Assembly (NCBI GenBank): GCA_963930645.1 | Contig: OZ005654.1 | Coordinates: forward strand, 43,268,686 to 43,332,685 | Origin: Salticus scenicus | Lineage: Eukaryota > Arthropoda > Arachnida > Araneae > Salticidae | Direction: 5' to 3' | Length of the DNA stretch: 64,000 nucleotides | Shown: positions 34,801-48,900 of the stretch, piece by piece | Numbering within the stretch: position 1 is the first letter of the stretch | Layout: every line of letters begins with the position of its first letter | Program-made: the position numbers and the translations under genes | Notes under the pieces: generated by a model | What the model saw: only the letters and a program-made list of their open reading frames with translations | What the model was told of the DNA's origin: nothing | Database searches by the model: none

Positions 34801-37800
34801 TAAATATCCGAAATAATGAAAATGGACAAAATATCTTTAGGGATGAAAACAGAAGAAGAAATAACATTCACAAGCAGTGCCTGTTCCTCCTGTGCCAAAT
34901 GCAGAGGAAAATGTAAGTGATGGTTCCAATTTCTTTTTATATTTTCAATTTTTAATAATATTAATATTTAACTTTTTATAATAATGTGTATTTTTTAAAT
35001 TTCATCGAGACTAAGAAAATTCAAAAGATGCCCCCAGCTACGATGAGAATTTAAATCCGTTTTTTGAAGCCTCAATCAAAATAACCCAAGATGATTCAGA
35101 AACAAAGAAACCACTTACATAGAAGGATTAAATCCATTCAGCGAATTTTACCACCAAAATAATAAAACAGAAAATACTGAAAGACAGACTGTACAGAGCA
35201 AGGAGTCCAATAACACGGAAAAATACTCAAGGACAGATACAGTTAAGAAATAGTCCCATAAAAAATACAGAGCGCCAGCACCATCAAGCTGCCAAAATAA
35301 CGAAAAAGGCGACAAAGAAGGTGCCTTCGCCTGAAACTCCCGTTAATAGCGACCAGTCATTAATAATAAATTAACGTCTTTCTGTCCCGCAAAATTCAGT
35401 TCAGCAGCTACCAGTAGATATCCGAAATAATGAAAATGGACAAAATATCTTTAGGGATGAAAACAGAAGAAGAAATAACATTCACAAGCAGTGCCTGTTC
35501 CTCCTGTGCCAAATGCAGAGGAAAATGTAAGTGATGGTTCCAATTTCTTTTTATATTTTTAATTTTTAATAATATCAATATTTAACTTTTTATAATAATG
35601 TGTATTTTTTAAATTTCATCGAGACTAAGAAAATTCAAATGATGCCCCCAGCCACGATGAGAATTTAAATCCGTTTTTTTAAGCCTCAATCAAAAAAACC
35701 AAAGATGATTCAGAAACAAAGGAAACTATTTACATAGAAGAATTGAATCCATTCAGCGAACTTTACCACCAAAATAACAAAACAGAAAATACTGAAAGAC
35801 AGATTGTACAGAGCAAGGAGTCCAATAACACGTAAAAATGCTCAAAGTCAGATCCAGTTAAGAAATAATCCCATGAAAAATACAGAGCGCCAGCACCATC
35901 AAGCTGCCAAAAGAACGAAAAAGGCGACATAGAAGGTGCCTTCGCCTGAAACTCCCGTTACTAGCTACCAGTCATTAATGATAAATAAACGTCTTCCTGT
36001 CCCGCAACCTCCAGTTCAGCAGCTACCAGTAGAAATCCGAAATAATGAAAATGGACAAAATATCTTTAGGGATGAAAACAGAAGAAGAAATAATATTCAC
36101 AAGCAGTGCCTGTTCCTCCTGTGCCAAATACAATAGAAAATGTAAGTGATGGTTCGAATTTCTTTTTATATTTTTAATGTATAATAATATTACTCTATAG
36201 CTTTTTATAATAATGTGTATTTTTTAAATTTCATCGAGGCTAAGAAAATTCAAAAGATGCCCCAGCCACGATGAGAATTTAAATCCGTTTTTTGAAGCCT
36301 CAATCAAAGAAACCCAAGATGATTCAGAAACAAAGGAAACCACTTACATAGAAGAATTGAATCCATTAAGCGAATTTTACCACCAAAATAATAAAACAGA
36401 AAATACTGAATGACAGATTGTACAGAGCAAGGAGTCCAATAACACGGAAAAATGCTCGAAGACAGATACAATTAAGAAATAGTCCAATAAAAAATACAGA
36501 GCGCCAGCACCATCAAGCTGCCAAAAGAACGAAAAAGGCGACATAGAAAGGTGCCTTCGCCTGAAACTCCCGTTAATAACGACCAGTCATTAATGATAAA
36601 TAAACGTCTTCCTGTCCCGCAAAATTCAGTTCAGCAGCTACCAGTTGATATCCGAAATAATGAAAATGGACAAAATATCTTTAGGGATGAAATCAGAAGA
36701 AGAAATAACATTCACAAGCAGTGCCTGTTCCTCCTGTGCCAAATGCAGAGGAAAATGTAAGTGATGGTTCCAATTTCTTTTTATATTTTCAATTTTTAAT
36801 AATATTAATATTTAACTTTTTATAATAATGTGTATTTTTTGAATTTCATCGAGATTAAGAAAATTCAAAAGATGCCCCCAGCTACGATGAGAATTTAAAT
36901 CCGAATTTTGAGACCTCAATCCAAGAAACCCAAGATCATTCAGGAACAAAGGAAACCTCTTACAAAGAAGAATTAAACCATTCAGCGAATTTTACCACCA
37001 AAATAATAAAACAGAAAATACTGAAAGACAGATTGTACAGAGCAAGGGGTCCAATAACACGGAAAAATGCTTAAAGACAGATCCAGTTAAGAAATAGTCC
37101 CATAAAAAATACAGAGCGCCAGCATCATCAAGCTGCCAAAAGAATGAAAAGTCGCCATAGAAGATGACTTCGCCTGAAACTCCCGTTAATAACGACCAGT
37201 CATTAATGATAAATAAACGTCTTCCTGTCCCGCAAAATTCAGTTCAGCAGCTACCAGTAAATATCCGAAATAATGAAAATGGACAAAATATCTTTAGGGA
37301 TGAAAACAGAAGAAGAAATAACATTCACAAGCAGTGCCTGTTCCTCCTGTGCCAAATGCAGAGGAAAATATAAGTGATGGTTCCAATTTCTTTTTATATT
37401 TTCAATTTTTAATAATATTAATATTTAACTTTTTATAATAATGTGTATTTTTTAAATTTCATCGAGACTAAGAAAATTCAAAAGATGCCCCCAGCTACGA
37501 TGAGAATTTAAATCCGTTTTTTGAAGCCTCAATCAAAATAACCCAAGATGATTCAGAAACAAAGAAACCACTTACATAGAAGGATTAAATCCATTCAGCG
37601 AATTTTACCACCAAAATAATAAAACAGAAAATACTGAAAGACAGATTGTACAGAGCAAGGAGTCCAATAACACGGAAAAATACTCAAGGACAGATACAGT
37701 TAAGAAATAGTCCCATAAAAAATACAGAGCGCCAGCACCATCAAGCTGCCAAAATAACGATAAAGGCGACAAAGAAGGTGCCTTCGCCTGAAACTCCCGT

Positions 37801-39830
37801 TAATAGCGACCAGTCATTAATAATAAATTAACGTCTTTCTGTCCCGCAAAATTCAGTTCAGCAGCTACCAGTAGATATCCGAAATAATGAAAATGGACAA
37901 AATATCTTTAGGGATGAAAACAGAAGAAGAAATAACATTCACAAGCAGTGCCTGTTCCTCCTGTGCCAAATGCAGAGGAAAATGTAAGTGATGGTTCCAA
38001 TTTCTTTTTATATTTTTAATTTTTAATAATATCAATATTTAACTTTTTATAATAATGTGTATTTTTTAAATTTCATCGAGACTAAGAAAATTCAAATGAT
38101 GCCCCCAGCCACGATGAGAATTTAAATCCGTTTTTTTAAGCCTCAATCAAAAAAACCAAAGATGATTCAGAAACAAAGGAAACTATTTACATAGAAGAAT
38201 TGAATCCATTCAGCGAACTTTACCACCAAAATAATAAAACAGAAAATACTGAAAGACAGATTGTACAGAGCAAGGACTCCAATAACACGTAAAAATGCTC
38301 AAAGTCAGATCCAGTTAAGAAATAATCCCATGAAAAATACAGAGCGCCAGCACCATCAAGCTGCCAAAAGAACGAAAAAGGCGACATAGAAGGTGCCTTC
38401 GCCTGAAACTCCCGTTACTAGCTACCAGTCATTAATGATAAATAAACGTCTTCCTGTCCCGCAACCTCCAGTTCAGCAGCTACCAGTAGAAATCCGAAAT
38501 AATGAAAATGGACAAAATATCTTTAGGGATGAAAACAGAAGAAGAAATAATATTCACAAGCAGTGCCTGTTCCTCCCGTGCCAAATACAATAGAAAATGT
38601 AAGTGATGGTTCGAATTTCTTTTTATATTTTTAATGTATAATAATATTACTCTATAGCTTTTTATAATAATGTGTATTTTTTAAATTTCATCGAGGCTAA
38701 GAAAATTCAAAAGATGCCCCAGCCACGATGAGAATTTAAATCCGTTTTTTGAAGCCTCAATCAAAGAAACCCAAGATGATTCAGAAACAAAGGAAACCAC
38801 TTACATAGAAGAATTGAATCCATTAAGCGAATTTTACCACCAAAATAATAAAACAGAAAATACTGAATGACAGATTGTACAGAGCAAGGAGTCCAATAAC
38901 ACGGAAAAATGCTCGAAGACAGATACAATTAAGAAATAGTCCAATAAAAAATACAGAGCGCCAGCACCATCAAGCTGCCAAAATAACGAAAAAGGCGACA
39001 TAGAAAGGTGCCTTCGCCTGAAACTCCCGTTAATAACGACCAGTCATTAATGATAAATAAACGTCTTCCTGTCCCGCAAAATTCAGTTCAGCAGCTACCA
39101 GTAGATATCCGAAATAATGAAAATGGACAAAATATCTTTAGGGATGAAATCAGAAGAAGAAATAACATTCACAAGCAGTGCCTGTTCCTCCTGTGCCAAA
39201 TGCAGAGGAAAATGTAAGTGATGGTTCCAATTTCTTTTTATATTTTCAATTTTTAATAATATTAATATTTAACTTTTTATAATAATGTGTATTTTTTGAA
39301 TTTCATCGAGACTAAGAAAATTCAAAAGATGCCCCCAGCTACGATGAGAATTTAAATCCGAATTTTGAGACCTCAATCCAAGAAACCCAAGATCATTCAG
39401 GAACAAAGGAAACCTCTTACAAAGAAGAATTAAACCATTCAGCGAATTTTACCACCAAAATAATAAAACAGAAAATACTGAAAGACAGATTGTACAGAGC
39501 AAGGGGTCCAATAACACGGAAAAATGCTTAAAGACAGATCCAGTTAAGAAATAGTCCCATAAAAAATACAGAGCGCCAGCATCATCAAGCTGCCAAAAGA
39601 ATGAAAAGTCGCCATAGAAGATGACTTCGCCTGAAACTCCCGTTAATAACGATCAGTCATTAATGATAAATAAACGTCTTCCTGTCCCGCAAAATCCTGT
39701 TCAGCAGGTACCAGTAGAAATCCGAAATAATGAAAATGGACAAAATATCTTTAGGGGTGAAAACAGAAGAAGAAATAATATTCACAAGCAGTGCCTGTTC
39801 CTCCTGTGCCAAATGCAGAGGAAAATGTAA
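31851..39830 (+). repeat. Monomer block 8: higher-order units of about 2.46 and 3.07 kb
   Basis: Marker S2 copies with 'GTTACTAGCTACCAG' are at 32863, 35936 and 38393, spaced 3073 and 2457 bp, that is five and four monomers. From about 34.9 to 39.2 kb successive monomers match those 2457 bp further on, so a four-monomer unit is tandemly duplicated. One donor in this block is lost near 37370 (AAAATATAAGTG). Confidence 0.85.
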
Positions 39831-42293
39831 GTGATGGTTCCAATTTCTTTTTATATTTTTAATTTTTAATAATATCAATATTTAACTTTTTATAATAATG
39901 TGTATTTTTTAAATTTCATCAAGACTAAGAAAATTCAAAATATGCCCCCAGCTACGATGAGAATTTAAATCTGTTTTTTTAAGCCTCAATCCAAGAAACC
40001 CAAGATGATTCCGAAGGAAAGGAAACCACTTACATAGAAGAATTGAATCCATTCAGCGAATTTTACCACCAAAATTACAAAACAGAAAATACTGAAAGAC
40101 AGATTGTACAGAGCAAGGGGTCCAATAACACGGAAAAATGCTTAAAGACAGATCCAGTTAAGAAATAGTCCCATAAAAAATACAGAGCGCCAGCACCATC
40201 AAGCTGCCAAAAGAACGAAAAAGGCGACAAAGAAGGTGCCTTCGCCTGAAACTCCCGTTAAAAGCGACCAGTCATTAATGATAAATAAACGTATTTCTGT
40301 CCCGCAACCTCCAGTTCAGCAGCTACCAGTAGAAATCCGAAATAATGAAAATGGACAAAATATCTTTAGGGATGAAAACAGAAGAAGAAATAATATTCAC
40401 AAGCAGTGCCTGTTCCTCCTTTGCCAACTACAGATGAAAATGTAAGTGATGGTTCCAATTTCTTTTTATATTTTTAATTTTTAATAATAATAATAATATT
40501 TAACTTTTTTAATAATGTGTGTTTTTTAAATTTCATCAAGACTAAGAAAATTCAAAAGTTGCCCCCAACTACGATGAGAATTTAAATCCGATTTTTGAGA
40601 CCTCAATCCAAGAAACCCAAGATGATTCAGGAACAAAGGAAACCACTTACACAGAAGAATTGAATCCATTCAGCGAATTTTACCACCAAAATTACAAAAC
40701 AGAAAATACTAAAAGACAGATTGTACAGAGCAAGGAATCCAGTAACACGGAAAAATGCTTAAAGACAGATCCAGTTAAGAAATAGTCCCATAAAAATACA
40801 GAGCGCCAGCACCATCAAGCTGCCATAAGAACGAAAAAGGCGACATAGAAGGTGCCTTCGCCTGAAACTTCCGTTAATAGCGACCAGTCATTAATGATAA
40901 ATAAACGTCTTCCTGTCCCGCAACCTCCAGTTCAACAGCTACCAGTAGAAATCCGAAATAATGAAAATGGACAAAATATCTTTAGGGATGAAAACAGAAG
41001 AAGAAAAAATATTCACAAGCAGTGCCTGTTCCTCCTGTGCCAAATACAATAGAAAATGTAAGTGATGGTTCGAATTTCTTTTTATATTTTTAATGTATAA
41101 TAATATTACTCTATAACTTTTTATAATAATGTGTATTTTTTAAATTCATCGAGGCTAAGAAAATTCAAAAGATGCCCCCAGCCACGATGAGAATTTAAAT
41201 CCGTTTTTTGATGCCTCAATCAAAGAAACCCAAGATGATTCAGAAACAAAGGAAACCACTTACATAGAAGAATTGAATCCATTAAGCGAATTTTACCACC
41301 AAAATAATAAAACAGAAAATACTGAATGACAGATTGTACAGAGCAAGGAGTCCAATAACACGGAAAAATGCTCGAAGAAAGATACAATTAAGAAATAGTC
41401 CAATAAAAAATACAGAGCGCCGGCACCATCAAGCTGCCAAAAGAACGAAAAAGGCGACATAGAAAGGTGCTTTCGCCTGAAACTCCCGTTAATAACGACC
41501 AGTCATTAATGATAAATAAACGTCTTCCTGTCCCGCAAAATCCTGTTCAGCAGGTACCAGTAGAAATCCGAAATAATGAAAATGGACTAAATATCTTTAG
41601 GGGTGAAAACAGAAGAAGAAATAATATTCACAAGCAGTGCCTGTTCCTCCTGTGCCAAATGCAGAGGAAAATGTAAGTGATGGTTCCAATTTCTTTTTAT
41701 ATTTTTAATTTTTAATAATATCAATATTTAACTTTTTATAATAATGTGTATTTTTTAAATTTCATCAAGACTAAGAAAATTCAAAATATGCCCCCAGCTA
41801 CGATGAGAATTTAAATCTGTTTTTTTTAAGCCTCAATCCAAGAAACCCAAGATGATTCAGAAACAAAGGAAACCACTTACATAGAAGAATTGAATCCATT
41901 AAGCGAATTTTACCACCAAAATAATAAAACAGAAAATACTGAATGACAGATTGTACAGAGCAAGGAGTCCAATAACACGGAAAAATGCTCGAAGACAGAT
42001 ACAATTAAGAAATAGTCCAATAAAAAATACAGAGCGCCAGCACCATCAAGCTGCCAAAAGAACGAAAAAGGCGACATAGAAAGGTGCCTTCGCCTGAAAC
42101 TGCCGTTAATAACGACCAGTCATTAATGATAAATAAACGTCTTCCTGTCCCGCAAAATTCAGTTCAGCAGCTACCAGTAAATATCCGAAATAATGAAAAT
42201 GGACAAAATATCTTTAGGGATGAAAACAGAAGAAGAAATAACATTCACAAGCAGTGCCTGTTCCTCCTGTGCCAAATGCAGAGGAAAATGTAA
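39831..42293 (+). repeat. Monomer block 9
   Basis: Four monomers: an X type (40236-40445), a Y type (40852-41052), a QVPVEI type (41467-41676) and a VNIRNN type (42084-42293). The X-Y pair repeats the order seen at 30.4-31.2 kb. Nothing else is visible between them. Confidence 0.78.
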
Positions 42294-45200
42294 GTGATGG
42301 TTCCAATTTCTTTTTATATTTTCAATTTTTAATAATATTAATATTTAACTTTTTATAATAATGTGTATTTTTTAAATTTCATCGAGACTAAGAAAATTCA
42401 AAAGATGCCCCCAGCCACGATGAGAATTTAAATCCGTTTTTTGAAGCCTCAATCAAAAAAACCAACATGATTCAGAAACAAAGGAAACGACTTACATAGA
42501 AGAATTGAATCCATCAGCGAATTTTACCACCAAAATAATAAAACAGAAAATACTGAATGACAGATTGTACAGAGCAAGGAGTCCAATAACACGGAAAAAT
42601 GTTCAAGGACAGATACAGTTAAGAAATAGTCCCATAAAAAATACAGAGCGCCAGCACCATCAAGCTGCCAAAAGAACGAAAATTCGCCATAGAAGATGAC
42701 TTCGCCTGAAACTCCCGTTAATAACGACCAGTCATTAATGATAAATAAACGTCTTCCTGTCCCGCAAAATCCTGTTCAGCAGCTACCAGTAGAAATCCGA
42801 AATAATGAAAATGGACAAAATATCTTTAGGGATGTAAACAGAAGAAGAAATAATATTCACAAGCAGTGCCTGTTCCTCCTGTGCCAAATACAATAGAAAA
42901 TGTAAGTGATGGTTCCAATTTCTTTTTATATTTTTAATGTAGAATAATATTAATCTATAACTATTTATAATAATGTGTATTTTTTAAATTTCATCGAGGC
43001 TAAGAAAATTCAAAAATGCCCCCAGCCATGATGAGAATTTAAATCCGTTTTTTGAAGCCTCAATCAAAGAAACCCAAGATGATTCAGAAACAAAGGAAAC
43101 CACGTACATAGAAGAATTGAATCCATTAAGCGAATTTTACCACCAAAAAAATAAAACAGAAAATACTGAATGACAGATTGTACAGAGCAAGGAGTCCAAT
43201 AACACGGAAAAATGCTCGAAGACAGATACAATTAAGAAAGAGTCCAATAAAAAATACAGAGCGCCAGTACCATCAAGCTGCAAAAAGAACGAAAAAGGCG
43301 ACATAGAAAGGTGCCTTCGCCTGAAACTCCCGTTAATAGCGACCAGTCATTAATAATAAATTAACGTCTTTCTGTCCCGCAAAATTCAGTTCAGCAGCTA
43401 CCAGTAGATATCCGAAATAATGAAAATGGACAAAATATCTTTAGGGATGAAAACAGAAGAAGAAATAACATTCACAAGCAGTGCCTGTTCCTCCTGTGCC
43501 AAATGCAGAGGAAAATGTAAGTGATGGTTCCAATTTCTTTTTATATTTTTGATTTTTAATAATATCAGTATTTAACTTTTTATAATAATGTGTATTTTTT
43601 AAATTTCATCGAGACTAAGAAAATTCAAAAGATGCCCCCAGCCACGATGAGAATTTAAATCCGTTTTTTGAAGCCTCCATCAAAAAAACCCAAGATGATT
43701 CAGAAACAAAGGAATCCACTTACATAGAAGAATTGAATCCATTCAGCGAATTTCACCACCAAAATTACAAAACAGAAAATACTAAAAGACAGATTGTACA
43801 GAGCAAGGAATCCAGTAACACGGAAAAATGCTTAAAGACAGATCCAGTTAAGAAATAGTCCCATAAAAATACAGAGCGCAAGCACCATCAAGCTGCCATA
43901 AGAACGAAAAAGGCGACATAGAAGGTGCCTTCGCCTGAAACTTCCTTTAATAGCGACCAGTCATTAATGATAAATAAACGTCTTCCTGTCCCGCAACCTC
44001 CAGTTCAACAGCTACCAGTAGAAATCCGAAATAATGAAAATGGACAAAATATCTTTAGGGATGAAAACAGAAGAAGAAAAAATATTCACAAGCAGTGCCT
44101 GTTCCTCCTGTGCCAAATACAATAGAAAATGTAAGTGATGGTTCGAATTTCTTTTTATATTTTTAATGTATAATAATATTACTCTATAACTTTTTATAAT
44201 AATGTGTATTTTTTAAATTCATCGAGGCTAAGAAAATTCAAAAGATGCCCCCAGCCACGATGAGAATTTAAATCCGTTTTTTGAAGCCTCAATCAAAAAA
44301 ACCAACATGATTCAGAAACAAAGGAAACCACTTACATAGAAGAATTGAATCCATCAGCGAATTTTACCACCAAAATAATAAAACAGAAAATACTGAAAGA
44401 CAGATTGTACAGAGCAAGGAGTCCAATAACACGGAAAAATGTTCAAGGACAGATACAGTTAAGAAATAGTCCCATAAAATATACAGAGCGCCAGCACCAT
44501 CAAGCTGCCAAAAGAACGAAAATTCGCCATAGAAGATGACTTCGCCTGAAACTCCCGTTAATAACGACCAGTCATTAATGATAAATAAACGTCTTCCTGT
44601 CCCGCAAAATCCTGTTCAGCAGCTACCAATAGAAATCCGAAATAATGAAAATGGACAAAATATCTTTAGGGATGTAAACAGAAGAAGAAATAATATTCAC
44701 AAGCAGTGCCTGTTCCTCCTGTGCCAAATACAATAGAAAATGTAAGTGATGGTTCCAATTTCTTTTTATATTTTTAATGTAGAATAATATTAATCTCTAA
44801 CTATTTATAATAATGTGTATTTTTTAAATTTCATCGAGGCTAAGAAAATTCAAAAGATGCCCCCAGCCATGATGAGAATTTAAATCCGTTTTTTGAAGCC
44901 TCAATCAAAGAAACCCAAGATGATTCAGAAACAAAGGAAACCACGTACATAGAAGAATTGAATCCATTAAGCGAATTTTACCACCAAAAAAATAAAACAG
45001 AAAATACTGAATGACAGATTGTACAGAGCAAGGAGTCCAATAACACGGAAAAATGCTCGAAGACAGATACAATTAAGAAATAGTCCAATAAAAAATACAG
45101 AGCGCCAGTACCATCAAGCTGCCAAAAAAACGAAAAAGGCGACATAGAAAGGTGCCTTCGCCTGAAACTCCCGTTAGTAGCGACCAGTCATTAATAATAA

Positions 45201-45975
45201 ATTAACGTCTTTCTGTCCCGCAAAATTCAGTTCAGAAGCTACCAGTAGATATCCGAAATAATGAAAATGGACAAAATATCTTTAGGGATGAAAACAGAAG
45301 AAGAAATAAAATTCACAAGCAGTGCCTGTTCCTCCTGTGCCAAATGCAGAGGAAAATGTAAGTGATGGTTCCAATTTCTTTTTATATTTTTGATTTTTAA
45401 TAATATCAGTATTTAACTTTTTATAATAATGTGTATTTTTTAAATTTCATCGAGACTAAGAAAATTCAAAAGATGCCCCCAGCCACGATGAGAATTTAAA
45501 TCCGTTTTTTGAAGCCTCAATCAAAAAAACCCAAGATGATTCAGAAACAAAGGAAACCACTTACATAGAAGAATTGAATCCATTCAGCGAATTTTACCAA
45601 CAAAATAATAAAACAGAAAACACTGAAAGACAGATTGTACAGAGCAAGGAGTCCAATAACACGGAAAAATGTTCAAGGACAGATACAGTTAGGAAATAGT
45701 CCCATAAAAAATACAGAGCGCCAGCATCATCAAGCTGCCAAAAGAACGAAAAGTCGCCATAGAAGATGACTTCGCCTGAAACTCCCGTTAATAACGACCA
45801 GTCATTAATGATAAATAAACGTCTTCCTGTCCCGCAAAATCCTGTTCAGCAGGTACCAGTAGAAATCCGAAATAATGAAAATGGACAAAATATCTTTAGG
45901 GATGATAACAGAACAAGAAATAACATTCACAAGCAGTGCCTGTTCCACCTTTGCCAAATGCAGAGGAAAATGTAA
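42294..45975 (+). repeat. Monomer block 10: partial 1840-bp higher-order repeat
   Basis: About 42.4-43.7 kb matches about 44.24-45.5 kb at an offset of 1840 bp, that is three monomers. Shared marks are ACCAACATGATTCAG, GAATCCATCAGCG and the TAATGTAGAATAATATTAATC intron-like variant. The third monomer differs between the copies (43925 type against 45766 type). Confidence 0.8.
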
Positions 45976-48900
45976 GTGATGGTTCCAATTTCCTTTTATA
46001 CTTTTAATTGTTAATAATATTAATATTTAACTTTTTATAATAATGTGTATTTTTTAAATTTCATCGAGACTAAGAAAATTCAAAAGATGCCCCCAGCCAC
46101 GATGAGAATTTAATTCCGTTTTTTGAAGCCTCAATCAAAGAAACCCAAGATGATTCAGGAACAAAGGAAACCACTTACACAGAAGAATTGAATCCATTCA
46201 GCGAATTTCACCACAAAAATTACAAAACAGAAAATACTAAAAGACAGATTGTACAGAGCAAGGAATCCAGTAACACGGAAAAATGCTTAAAGACAGATCC
46301 AGTTAAGAAATAGTCCCATAAAAAATACAGAGCGCCAGCACCATCAAGCTGCCATAAGAACGAAAAAGGCGACAAAGAAGGTGCCTTCGCCTGAAACTCC
46401 CGTTAATAACGACCAGTCATTAATGATAAATAAACGTCTTCCTGTTCCCCAAAATCCTGTTCAGCAGCTACCAGTAGAAATCCGAAATAATGAAAATGGA
46501 CAAAATATCTTTAGGGATGAAAACAGAAGAAGAAATAATAATATTTACAAGCAGTGCCTGTTCCTCCTGAGCCAACTACAGAGGAAAATGTAAGTGGTTG
46601 TTCCAATTTCTTTTTATATATTTAATTTGTAATAATAATATTAATATTTAACTTTTTTAATAATGTGTGTTTTTTAAATTTCATCAAGACAAAGAAAATT
46701 CAAAAGATGCCCCCAGCCACGATGAGAATTTAAATCCGATTTTTGAGACCTCAATCAAAGAAACCCAAGATGATTCAGAAACAAAGGAAACCACTTACAT
46801 AGAAGAATTGAATCCATTAAGCGAATTTTACCACCAAAATAATAAAACAGAAAATACTGAATGACAGATTGTACAGAGCAAGGAGCCCAAAAACACGGAT
46901 AAATGCTCGAAGACAGATACAGTTAAGAAATAGTCCAATAAAAAATACAGAGCACCAGCACCATCAAGCTGCCAAAAGAACGAAAAAGGCGACATAGAAA
47001 GGTGCCTTCGCCTGAAACTCCCGTTAATAACGACCAGTCATTAATGATAAATAAACGTCTTCCTGTCCCGCAAAATCCTGTTCAGCAGCTACCAGTAGAA
47101 ATCAGAAATAATGAAAATGGACAAAATATCTTTAGGGATGTAAACAGAAGAAGAAATAATATTCACAAGCAGTGCCTGTTCCTCCTGTGCCAAATACAAT
47201 AGAAAATGTAAGTGATGGTTCCAATTTCTTTTTATATTTTTAATGTATAATAATATTAATCTATAACTATTTATAACAATGTGTATTTTTTAAATTTCAT
47301 CGAGGCTAAGAAAATTCAAAATATGCCCCCAGCCATGATGAGAATTTAAATCCGTTTTTTGAAGCCTCAATCAAAGAAACACAAGATGATTCAGAAACAA
47401 AGGAAACCACGTACATAGAAGAATTGAATCCATTAAGCGAATTTTACCACCAAAAAAATAAAACAGAAAATACTGAATGACAGATTGTACAGAGCAAGGA
47501 ATCCAATAACACGGAAAAATGCTCGAAGACAGATACAATTAAGAAATAGTCCAATAAAAAATACAGAGCGCCAGCACCATCAAGCTTCCAACAGAACGAA
47601 AAAGGCGACATAGAAAGGTGCCTTCGCCTGAAACTCCCGTTAATAGCGACCAGTCATTAATAATAAATTAACGTCTTCCTGTCCCGCAAAATTCAGTTCA
47701 GCAGCTACCAGTAGATATCCGAAATAATGAAAATGGACAAAATATCTTTAGGGATGAAAACAGAAGAAGAAATAACATTCACAAGCAGTGCCTGTTCCTC
47801 CTGTGCCAAATGCAGAGGAAAATGTAAGTGATGGTTCCAATTTCTTTTTATATTTTCAATTTTTAATAATATCAGTATTTAACTTTTTATAATAATGTGT
47901 ATTTTTTAAATTTCATCGAGACTAAGAAAATTCAAAAGATGCCCCCAGCCACGATGAGAATTTAAATAAGTTTTTTGAAGCCTCAATCAAAAAAACCCAA
48001 GATGATTCAGAAACAAAGGAAACCACTTACATAGAAGAATTGAATCCATTCAGCGAATTTTACCAACAAAATAATAAAACAGAAAACACTGAAAGACAGA
48101 TTGTACAGAGCAAGGAGTCCAATAACACGGAAAAATGTTCAAGGACAGATACAGTTAAGAAATAGTCCCATAAAAAATAGAGAGCGCCAGCACCATCAAG
48201 CTGCCAAAATAACGAAAAAGGCGACAAAGAAGGTTCCTTCGCCTCAAACTCCCTTTAATAGCGACCAGTCATTAATAATAAATTAACGTCTTCCTGTCCC
48301 GCAACCTCCAGTTGAGCAGCTACCAGTAGAAATCCGAAATAATGAAAATGGACAAAATATCTTTAGGGGTGAAAACAAAAGAAGAAATAATATTCACAAG
48401 CAGTAGGAAAATGTAAGTGGTGGTTCCAATTTCTTTTTATATTTTTAATTTTTAATATTAATATTAATATTTAACTTTTTATAATAATGTGTGTTTTTTA
48501 AATTTCATCAAGACTAAGAAAATTCAAAAGATGCCCCCAGCTACGATGAGAATTTAAATCTGATTTTTGAGACCTCAATCCAAGAAACCCAAGATGGTTC
48601 AGGAACAAAGGAAACCTCTTACAAAGAAGAATTAATCCATTCAGCGAATTTTACCACCAAAATAATAAAACAGAAAATACTGAAAGACAGATTGTACAGA
48701 GCAAGGGGTCCAATAACACGGAAAAATGCTTAAAGACAGATCCAGTTAAGAAATATTCCACTAAAAAATACAGAGCGCCAGTACCATCAAGCTGCCAAAA
48801 AAACGAAAAAGGCGACATAGAAAGGTGCCTTCGCCTGAAACTCCCGTTAATAGCGACCAGTCATTAATAATAAATTAACGTCTTTCTGTCCCGCAAAATT

